A stretch of 64,000 nucleotides of DNA from contig CM053328.1 of NCBI GenBank assembly GCA_028583605.1, positions 29,175,578 to 29,239,577 of the forward strand, in the 5' to 3' direction. Shown here piece after piece: positions 55,193 to 64,000 of this stretch (within the stretch, counting starts at the first letter, position 1; the number at the start of each line of letters is the position of its first letter). The position numbers and the translations under genes were made by a program. This DNA comes from Dastarcus helophoroides (lineage: Eukaryota > Arthropoda > Insecta > Coleoptera > Bothrideridae). The notes beneath the pieces are model-generated. The model saw only the letters and a list, made by a program, of their open reading frames with translations, was not told the origin of the DNA and did not search any database.

Positions 55193-56335
55193 GAGTGCAA
55201 CATCATACACTCATGGAAATATTAGAAGTGATGCAACACCATACACTCATGGAAATATTAGAAGAAGTGGGGATCGATGACCGAGAATTAAGAATCTTGG
55301 ACCAAGCCTCCTTTATAAATGTGGATGAAGACAGATCTGAGGCAATAAAATTGCGGTGAGTAAGAAGGCGATGTGTTTTATCACCTTAATTATTCTACAT
55401 ATATCTATTCGGAGCATATATTTAAGGAAGCCCTCGATATCATTAATGCAGGAATAGTGGTAAATGGAAGACGCCTAAATAATTCAAGATATGCGGATAA
55501 TACAGTCATTATTTCAGAAAATCTAGAAGACCTACAAAAAATCATGACAAGGGTAATAGAGGTTAGTCAAAAGTATGGGCTCCATATTAATCTAAACAAA
55601 ACCAAATATATGGTGATCACCAAAAACCATGTACTTTATGAAGACCTGATGGTTTCCAACAGTCAACGAATTAATCGAGTCAGCAAATATACATACCTGG
55701 GAAATTTACTGAATCACCAATTGGGATCACTCACAAGAAATAAAGCGTTGTATTGAAATGGCAAGGGATGTATTCATTAAAATGGCAGCAATTTTTAATG
55801 TCGCACATTAACTTTAAAAACCAAGATACGACTCCCCGCTATTATGAGTTATTCGCCTTACCTTACATAAGCCTGTACTCTAGTTGAGTCACCACGAAAA
55901 AAATTGGAGGCATTCGAAATATGGCTTTATCGCAGAATCTTACGGATCTCTTGGGTGGATCAAGTGAACAACGAGAAAGTTCCTCACAGAATGCATAAAT
56001 CCGCAGAAATAACAACTACCATCAAAACAGGCAAGTTAGAATACCTGGGCCACATAAGAAGAAGTGAAACTAGATATGGCTTACTACAGCAAATACTACA
56101 GGGAAAAATATCAGGCAAACGAGGTCCAGGCTGCAAGAAAATTTCTTGGTTAAAGAACTTGAGAACACGGTTTTCGTTAACAACTAGCCAGCTCTGTAGA
56201 GCAACCGTCAACAAAATTACAATAGGCAGAATGATCCCCAACATCCCATCCGGAACGAAAAGGCTTCAAAGGAAGAAGAAGAGAAAGAAGAAGAAGAAGA
56301 AGAAACAGAAGAAGAAGAAAATAAATAATCTTTAT
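55193..56335 (+). pseudogene. RTE-like LINE 3' half with (GAA)n tail
   Basis: Frame 55373-55756 covers RT motif C and the thumb: RYADNTVIISENLEDLQ, YGLHINLNKTKYMVI and YTYLGNLL. The catalytic YADD is YADN, so it is inactive. Frame 55904-56341 holds the C-terminus: LEAFEIWLYRRILRISWVD, KLEYLGHIRRSETRYGLL and a basic end. It finishes in a GAA-rich run (56268-56325) that forms a lysine-rich extension in translation and is really the element's microsatellite tail. The upstream edge contains a 36-bp direct duplication (CATACACTCATGGAAATATT at about 55205 and 55240). Confidence 0.8.
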
Positions 56336-57639
56336 TGTTAGTTTCTTTTAGTTGCCACAGCACTAGTTTTCAATTATGTTTTTTAATATTTCAGGTTTTG
56401 TACTTTCTTTACTGAAGGTTACCAATATATTTCCTTCCTTATCTATAACATAAACTTTAGAATTCTTTGTACTTTATCTATATCCAGCGCTTTATCAATG
56501 CTTGGTGGTATTTTTTTGTGTTTGGTAAAGACAATGTTTCCCCACTTTAAGTCTTTGAATTACAGATATGCCTCAAAATGATGTTTTAGATTATCGGTGT
56601 TTCGGAATCTTCCGGAAACCTAACCAAAGGAAATAATCATCAGCTGCTTGAACGATTATTTAACTTTTTTTTTTAATTTTAATTCACTTACAAGGGTATA
56701 GCCGGTGTAAAGAGAGAGTAAGTTGAAAATATATTAAATAAGTTTAACTGAGAAATCCCTCATAAAAATTTAGCTAAGAAAACTACAGTTTCATATAAAA
56801 TTCAAAGGAACGTATCACCGAAAATTGTGTCTACTAACCACCATTGCTTTCATTACATACTCTTATCTTTGGTTGAAGTGCTTCGAACTATAAAGTTTTC
56901 TAGATAGTTCTGTTGAAGGCGAATATCAGGTCCGATGATCTTTCGGTGGCCATATAAAAAATGCAACCCTCATATCTGCCATGTGTCAAAGTTGTCAGTG
57001 TAAGTAATATATACGCTTTAAGAGTTAGGGGCTTGCTTATAATCTAGTGTCAAGTTTCCGATACGGCCGTGAACATCTTTGTTTGTTTTATAACATTTTT
57101 CAACCGATTCGACAGTTTGTTTTTCTTGTTTGGCGTAACTGGGTTATCCCATGGTCTGTCTGGTGATTTCGAGATTTATGTTCGAGATTTGAAATGGTCT
57201 AGGAAAGATCGTAACTCCTTTTATAAATGTTTGCACAGGTAGTTGGCCGACAGTAAACAAGTACGGCTTCCAAAAGGATTTAAACTTTTTAATGGAAGTG
57301 TTTTCGTATACCGCAAGCCGAAAACGCTGCATGACGAATATCTTTACAACAAACTGTAATCGTAATTTGTTTTCGAATGACTAAAACATTATATAAAATT
57401 CATTGTAATCTATAAATTGTGAGCAGTAACGTCCTAAAAATTTTGGGCTAGTTGATTTCCTACAACTAAATATTAATTTGCATTGTTTTTTATTGCCAAA
57501 TTTGCCAACTACTGAATAAAACTCTGGCACTGATTGACAGACAAAGCAGCGCCTACACGGGTGGGTTTTAAAGCATGAAGTTTTGCACAGAAGTTACTTA
57601 TAACGCAAGTAAGCACTAAGAAATTATTTTTCAAAATTC
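56336..57639. other. Non-genic AT-rich sequence
   Basis: The minus frame 57144-57332 shows no family motif. Nothing else supported. Confidence 0.35.
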
Positions 57640-58740
57640 AACCCCCAAGGGAATGAAAATGAAGTATCAAATTTCGACTTTTTCGAAATGATGCATTTAA
57701 CCACAACATTTTATTTTTATTAATTTCCTAAAATTTCAAAATTTCTGCAAACTTATATCTAGAAATTTTTAGAACCTTTAGCGCTTGATATTTTTAATTT
57801 TTCCTAAAATTTAACTATTAAAATCGCTATTTTGACTTAAACATGAAAATGTTTGCTCGTTTCTTGAAATTTTAAGAAAACTTTCCTTTTTTAATAAACT
57901 TTGACTGCTCCTCAAAATAGTCCTTATCTTTAAAATTAAACTAGAACGTTTGACTTTATATCTGAAATTTCTTAAATAAATAAGATAAAGAAATCGATAG
58001 ACATTTCGAAATTAGAGGCGAAATTTCAGGGTAAAGATGCCCAAAATTAAAGGCAAAGTATTGAAAAGTCAAAATTTCAAGAAAAAAGTTTTTTCAAGAT
58101 TGCACTTAAAATTTTATATTAAGGTAAATTGAAAAAAAAAGTTAATTTTTCGAGAGTTAAACATTCGACTATTTCGAAATGTCAAGGTAGAGATCAGGTA
58201 GAGATCAGAAGGGAGAGATCAGGATAAAGTAGAAATTAGGAAAGTATTTTTTCGAAATTCAACTCCAAATTTCGACCAAAAATCGATATTTCAAAACAAG
58301 TGGAAAAATCAGGTTTAAATTCGAATTTTTGACCTATTTTCCGAAATTTTGAGTTATATCGTGATTTCAGAAATTAAGTCAAAGTCATTAGAGAGAAAAT
58401 TCTGCGAAGTTTTGATATTGAATTAAAGACAATTGCGGATAACTAAATTTCAAAAGAAAAGTATGAGTGAAAATCTGGATTTGTAGAAAAAGCATCTGGC
58501 GAAGACAAGCTAATAAAAAATTCATGAAACTTAAAATATTGACTGAAGTAGATTTTTTTTAACCGAAAATCTTGAAACTCAATATTTCTATTTATGAATT
58601 AAATATTTACTTTTTCATAAAATTTTGAATTTATGTTCGAAATTTTGCTTTTTTAAAAAACATCTTTCCAAACAACGTCTGGGTTTTGAATTTCAAAATA
58701 TTGACTTTTTCTTCGCAATTTCGAGTTTAAACTTACAACT
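57640..58740. repeat. AT-rich AAATTTCGA-type low-complexity DNA
   Basis: Loose repetition of TTTCGAAAT, AAATTTC and TTGAAA words on both strands, like the tracts at 21-22 and 37-39 kb but with more mixed polarity. A GTAGAGATCAG word is repeated three times near 58188-58215. Confidence 0.45.
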
Positions 58741-60102
58741 AATTTTAAATAAAAGACGGGACACCATTATTGGCGTCCAAATTTGCTATCAGATGTGGGT
58801 ACATGAGTATCCGTTAAAAAATTTTCGAGTCAGTTAACGACATAAACTTAATTCATACTACTTAATCCCGTACTTACGCATCAAGTTTCATCTTCCCTCT
58901 TCTGAATTTATATGACTCACCTGTAACAAAAATTAGGATTTAAAATCATTAACCAGATTTCATTAAATGTAATTATTTTATTATATTTAAGAAACAGTTT
59001 AATGGTAGCAAAAAAAAGGCAGCTTCTCTAAAGAATTGCGGACCTTTTTGTCTTCGAACTTTCAATTCTAAAGTTGTTTTATAGCAATAACTCAAATCCC
59101 CGATTTTACATGAAACCGCACAATCGTAAACTACACGATTCCTATTGAAATCTCGGATTTTCAGCAAACCAAGCTTTATCATTCATTGTGTAAATTTGCC
59201 CAATGACTTCCCAACTAAGTTATATAGATAAACTTGGACCGAAATAAAGTTAAGCTCTTAAAAGTTTGTCAATGCTCATTTACCATAACCTGATAAAATG
59301 ATAATTGTTCAACTGCTTCCTAAGAAACTTGTTTTGTTTTGATGAGTTAACCAGAAGTAACAATGAAAATGGCCATTCGTAGTCATTACGGCCGATAGTA
59401 CTTGTCTCAAAAGCACTATTGTCGCAGCATCTTAATTAATTGATGTTCTAAGCTTGAAATATTGATTTTTTTTTAAATACAATATATTTCACCATCCGGA
59501 TATTGCTTTGTTCGATAAAAGAGGGAATATTTGAAAAGTTATAAGTAAACGAGGAATTACGGTTTACTGCCAAGTTCTAGTACCCGAATTTTACGATGCT
59601 GATCACGAATACTTACTCCTAGAGTCAAAATCATAATAGGGATGCGGAATGCATATTTCCATTCCCTATATTTTATGACTACTCATTGCCATACCTAACT
59701 TATTTTAGAAAATGAAACCCTAGTGCATGCTGTTCTATAAAATCTTCCAGCTAGAGACTAAGTGATATGATATGGATAAATATTTTTTTCTGATGAGGCT
59801 ATTTATACTGCAGGTAAATCAGTGGTGGTTCGTCCTAAATGCTGCAAGGCCGCGTGCCCCTCATGAAATGAATAATAAAATAATAACAATAGTAATTTAT
59901 TGCATATTCTTAATATAAAGAGAATACAAAATACAAAAAGTACAGAAATTAAATACTAAACAATTATTTATATACTAATTATTGATTATAATTAAAATAT
60001 GCAAAAGGAACTAAAAACCCAATTTGTGATCTAGTTCAGCCCCCAAAAGAGAGAAAATAAAAAAATAAAAACGATAACCATAATTACCAGTGAATTTTTT
60101 TT
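58741..60102. other. Non-genic AT-rich sequence
   Basis: Frames at 58625-58837 and 58973-59182 lack motifs. 59845-59985 is A/T microsatellite-like, resembling a retroelement tail, without an identified body. Confidence 0.35.
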
Positions 60103-60341
60103 TTTGGTGGAACGAATTTGTCCTTGGTTATCTTAAAACATTGATGTATGAATCTTGTCTCCTGCAACCAAGAAAAATTAAAAAATACAACAACAGTGGA
60201 TCTAGCCCGTTTCGATAGCCAAGCTATCATCTTTCGGAGATATACTACGAGTATCTCTCTGAAGATGATAGGTTGGCTATCGAAACGAGTTAGAGCAACT
60301 GTTGTTGTATTTTTTAACCTTTCTTGGTTTCAGGAGATAAG
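60103..60341. repeat. Dispersed palindrome family, copy 6 (full palindrome)
   Basis: Reverse arm from TTTGGTGGAACG through GTTATCTTAAAACATTG, CTTGTCTCCTGCAACCAAG and TTTCGATAGCCAAGCTATC, then a centre around ATATACTACGAGTATCTCTC, then the forward arm to CTTTCTTGGTTTCAGGAGA. As in copy 3, the forward arm stops about 60 bp earlier than the reverse arm. It lies directly against the Ty3/gypsy fragment. Frame 60148-60534 is the palindrome plus gypsy in the wrong frame. Confidence 0.88.
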
Positions 60342-60344
60342 AGG

Positions 60345-61557
60345 AGACTGGATATTGGTACGTGAGCATAGACACCGACGACAAAGGAAAGACGGCTATT
60401 TCATCTGGGAATTACTTATATCATTTTACGGTTATGCCTTCTGGACTATGCAATGCACCGGCTACTTTCGAACGTCTAATGGAAGTGGTACTTCGAGGAC
60501 TCACTTGGAAAACCTGCTTGGTTTACTTAGATGACGTCATGGTGATGGCCAAAAGCTTTGAAGAGCATCTCTAAAATCTTCAAGAAGTCTTCGACAAGTT
60601 GAAACAAGCCAACTCAAAGCTGAATCCAAAGAAGTGCTCTTTGTTCCAAAGGAAAGTAGAATTCTTGGGCCACACTCTATCAACCGCAGAAATGGAAACA
60701 AATATCAGCAAGATTCAAGCAATCCGTGACTGGCCAAAACGTAAAATTAAACACTAAACAACTGAGGAGCTTCCTGGGGTTATGAATCTATTACAGAAGA
60801 TTTGTGGAAGGTTTTTCCAACATCGCTGCACCATTAAACTGACTAACAGAAGGAAGAACGCCGTATGTTTGGACTCCAATTGTGATACCGCTTTCCGAAA
60901 ACTAAAGTCCGCCTTGTGCACAAGCCCTATCCTGGCTTATCCTCAGCGAGATGGGAAGTTCGTGTTGGACCCTGATGCCAGCAACGTCGGCATTGGGGCT
61001 GTGCTGTCCCAAGTTCAAGGCGGTGAAGAAGGGGTCATCGAATATTACAGCAAGATCCTGACGAAACCGGCAAGGTACTATTGGACCACCAGGAAGGAAC
61101 TTCTTGCGATAGTGAAGGCCCTGGAACACTGCCACAAGTATTTGTATGGACAAGAATTTCTCATCAGGACATATCATTGGGCGCTTTCTTGGTTTCTTCG
61201 AATAAAGAACTCAGAGGGGCAAATGGCTAGATCGTTAAAGAGGCTCCAACACTATCACTTCAAGGTGCTCGGGATGACATCATAACAACGCTGACGCTTT
61301 GTCCAGAAGACTTTATGGGGATTGCAAACACTGCAGGCGAGTCGAGGACCATAAGGACATGGTGGATATAAGGATGACGTCTGTCCAGTCAGAAGATGGA
61401 TGGGATGGACTGTTGAAGGTCTTCGAAAGAAGAGCGATGTTGATATCGGACCCATATTGGAATGGAAAGAAGCTGGAAATAGACCTGCATGGCAAGAAGT
61501 TTCCGACAGAAGTCCAGCTCTTAATAATTTGTGGGTCCAATGAAAATCCTTCCAAGT
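60345..61557 (+). pseudogene. Ty3/gypsy pol fragment: RT and RNase H
   Basis: Frame 60362-60574 is a conserved RT palm: SGNYLYHFTVMPSGLCNAPA, TFERLMEVVLRGL and CLVYLDDVMV with the catalytic YLDD intact. After a stop, NPKKCSLFQRKVEFLGHTLS and LRSFLGL lead to the connection. Frame 60782-61285 carries the RNase H: CDTAFRKLKSALCTSPILAY, LDPDASNVGIGAVLSQ, and YYWTTRKELLAIVKALEHC. NADALSRRLYGDCKHC at about 61290 marks the usual RNase H end, followed by a non-conserved stretch to 61557. Protease, gag, integrase and LTRs are absent. Whether it belongs with the two solo LTRs is unknown. Confidence 0.88.
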
Positions 61558-62278
61558 AGAGGACGGGGCGCTGAAGGTGGGCATGGAAAGGCGCATATGG
61601 AAAAGTATGGTAAGTAAAATTTCACGAGAACATACTATTCCATTTACAAAAAAAGAGTTGGGAGAGTAGTCTTCACCACCCTAAAATATAGGAAACTCCA
61701 AACAAAAATCGACTGGTTCCAGAAATTTAAATTATTAGATGACTCATTCCATTTTAATTAAATTGGGTCGAAATGATTTTGTATGACTTCTATGCTTTGT
61801 ATTCGCGCCTGTTCGACGAATATTTAATTATTTATTCAAGAACTTGTAATATATTCAATTCGAAAGATTATAACTGTCGTTCAGACCATATAAGTTGAAA
61901 ACCTTCCATTGAGTCAGATTCTGAATTTAAATGATATTTCAAATCATTAGTTACAGAGTCATTGAAAGGTTTCTAAGCTTTCCCAGAAGAGACTGCTCGT
62001 AGACTAAAAGCTGATGAAAAATTCTTTCAACTTTTGTGCGTGTGTTCCAGTTTATTAGAAAGCTTCTTGAATCAGCTGAGTATTTGCGTTGCAAAAAATT
62101 ATGATTTTTTAATACACGGGCATCTAGAGTATAATTCCGTCATTCGCAGAGTGCCACAAATATATTGCATAATATCGACTCGCCTTGAGTTTGCCATTGC
62201 GTCATGAATGTGTATACTAATATCAAAGACACACGTAAATTAATATCAGCCGACAATAGAAAGCGGCAGATGTTAAAA
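61558..62278. other. Non-genic AT-rich sequence
   Basis: No supported feature after the gypsy fragment ends. Confidence 0.35.
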
Positions 62279-62434
62279 ATTGAAATACAAATCTTTTCTC
62301 TGAAGATGATAGCTTGACTATCGAAACGCGTTAGAGTAACCTTTGTTGTGTTTGTTAATCTTTCTTGGTTTCAGGGGACAAGATTTGTATTTCAATTTTT
62401 GAAGTTAACCAAGAACCAGTTCGTTCCACCAAAA
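62279..62434 (+). repeat. Dispersed palindrome family, copy 7
   Basis: A short reverse scrap (ATTGAAATACAAATCTT) is followed by the full forward arm (TTCTCTGAAGATGATAGC, TATCGAAACGCGTTAGAG, TTTCAGGGGACAAGATTTG, TTCGTTCCACCAAAA). The reverse scrap and its complement in the forward arm could form a stem enclosing the rest. Confidence 0.85.
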
Positions 62435-64000
62435 AAAAAAACAATTTGAGATGTCTTCAACCATAATGTGATTAGCGTAGTCCAACTTCCATTTGACAAT
62501 CTTTGGGGAAAATCTGTCACACAAATTTGACACCTGTTGTCATTTGATTTTTGTGGCTCTTTTTATTTTTTCTTGGGATATTTTGTAACGGTTCGGTCTT
62601 ATGTTTCCTTCCACTTGATGTGACAAATTTAGTCATTGAATTGACACAAATATACTATATCTACGAATTGTTGTTGGTAATAAATATTTCGGATTCTCCG
62701 AAATAAGCCATTTATGGAACTGGCAATCTAATACAATTTTGAGGTTAAAAACTGAATAACAAGAATTGTAGCAACATAAAATATAGCTATGCATAATAAT
62801 AATAAGTTATAATAAAAATGTTTCAAGATTGTTATTTAGCATTTTTATTTAAGTGACAAAGACAAGAGGAAGCTCAATATGGATTTAAATTTCAACCTAG
62901 ATAAACTCGATCTTTTACTAAATAATTACATTGGTACGCTATAAATGATAGTCCTGCTGGCGAGTTACCTATCTCGCTTAATTTTTCATTAATTATTACC
63001 GATGTAGTCAAGGGGACTTTATTATAAGTTACAGTTTTAGTGCCATAGGGCCTATAATTAAATTGTAGAAATACCGTAAGGAAAGCCTGAAAGAACAGTT
63101 TCAAGATGAGAGATTATGACGCCTCATAAAGTGAATTTTATCACTGCAGAATTGTATAGTTTTATTTATTTGTAATAAAACGACCTAGCGACTCCTAAAC
63201 AAGCACTTTGAGTCAAGTGCCTGTTAAATGATTCTATTTTACAATTTTCATTAAATATTTCTTTAATAATTCAGAATTTACTTCCGTAATTGAGGTACAT
63301 TTTATAGTTATATTTGGTGCTGCTGGATAAATTAATTTTTGATGTCAGACATTCATTTTACAGCAGGAATTTAATATTTTGCTTATTCTTTAATTGCTCA
63401 ATTTTCCTGTCTTAATATCACTCGAAATTGGAAATTTAATACGTTCGACTTTGTTTATTTCAAGGGTTCTTACTGTGTAAATTAATTCGAGGAAACTAGG
63501 ATCAAGTTCCTGCTTCTTTCAATGATCACGTTTTGTTTACCTTTCACAATGTGTCTCATTACTCAGTTTTGATTTTAATAATTTATTTCTATTAGGTACA
63601 GTAATAATAATGCCTTCATTTTTTAAAGTTAACAATCCAATTAGAGGAAATACATTTAAATCAGGATATTCGATTACACTGTTGTAACAGAGAGAAATAT
63701 TCTGATTGACTGACTGCCTACGCTCACAGCAGTAATTACTGGAGATGCAACTTGGACGAAATTTGAAGACCAAGACATACAGGAAGAAAGAAGTTTTTGA
63801 AATTCCTTCCCTTCTGTAACCGATTATATTTAGTTGTTCAGTGCCTCTGAAAATTTATCCCCTCAAACAATGAAGTAGGAGATGAAAGTAACTATCAACC
63901 TAAGAGCAAATATCCATTTTTCTATTTTTGATATGGGATTATGGACTACCTCATAAATTTCTAGAAAAAACTTCCAAGTTCCAATTTAAAAAAAAATATT
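62435..64000. other. Non-genic AT-rich sequence to window end
   Basis: Frames at 62892-63104 and 63537-63773 on the minus strand have no motif or splice support. TAATTA-rich patches could be intronic regulatory DNA, but nothing specific is supportable. Confidence 0.35.

Noticed and set aside
56268..56335. Lysine-rich C-terminus as a functional nuclear signal
   Set aside because: It is the translated GAA microsatellite tail of an RTE-like LINE.
59794..59815. CTGATGAGGC word, possible hammerhead start
   Set aside because: No complementary stem II, GAAA or cleavage triplet downstream.
61255..61596. Minus frame of 113 codons
   Set aside because: Antisense of the gypsy RNase H end; no motif.
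1..64000. CRISPR array, tRNA, rRNA or bacterial defence cluster
   Set aside because: No regularly spaced identical repeats, no tRNA cloverleaf noticed and no prokaryotic gene organisation; the regular repeats present are transposon-derived.

Overview
This is about 64 kb of strongly AT-rich animal nuclear DNA, almost certainly from an insect. The evidence is spliced single exons separated by tens of kilobases, Jockey/CR1-like, RTE-like and RNase H-bearing LINEs, mariner and pogo transposons, Penelope-like retroelements and a Ty3/gypsy fragment. No bacterial-type operon, tRNA, rRNA or CRISPR array was found. I cannot fix the order; a hymenopteran would fit but is not shown.

Host genes are represented by three minus-strand pieces. 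An exon at 7741-7919 encodes a signal peptide and one LDL-receptor class A repeat, with clean splice sites on both sides. A probable terminal exon at 33928-34078 has a possible 28-nt exon just upstream of it in phase. A first coding exon at 54681-55035 encodes a hydrophobic, probably membrane, protein. They may belong to two or three different genes; their splice phases do not join directly.

Everything else recognisable is repeat-derived and broken. At 1-12 kb there are a Jockey-type LINE tail, an RNase H-bearing LINE, several foldback MITEs and the LDLa exon. At 13-25 kb there are a Penelope fragment, pogo and Tc1/mariner debris, and a Jockey LINE interrupted by a pogo-like element, followed by a second, inverted Jockey copy. 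At 26.6-28.2 kb a mariner with both terminal repeats carries a 244-bp palindrome inserted near its 3' end. At 28-39 kb lie long AT-rich, strand-biased simple sequence, a Penelope-derived inverted-repeat unit, a LINE with a degenerate active site, and a short element carrying a hammerhead ribozyme with a fully canonical core (30433-30497, minus strand). At 39-46 kb there are a ~260-bp tandem array, an RTE-like LINE split by a solo LTR, and the best Penelope copy with GIY-YIG endonuclease and inverted terminal repeats. At 47.7-50.3 kb is a pogo/Tigger-like transposon. At 52-62 kb there are a second solo LTR with a perfect ATAT target duplication, LINE fragments, a Ty3/gypsy pol fragment and more copies of the palindrome family.

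The recurring theme is inverted duplication: several unrelated-looking short families (at 0.3, 7.3, 9.8, 27.9, 37.5, 43.9 and 60.2 kb) exist as head-to-head palindromes. Two of them, the Penelope terminal repeats and the dispersed palindrome family, share a CTGAAGA-helix-GAAACG motif that resembles a hammerhead core. This suggests, as inference, that some of the palindromes are inverted Penelope terminal repeats that have lost their coding region.
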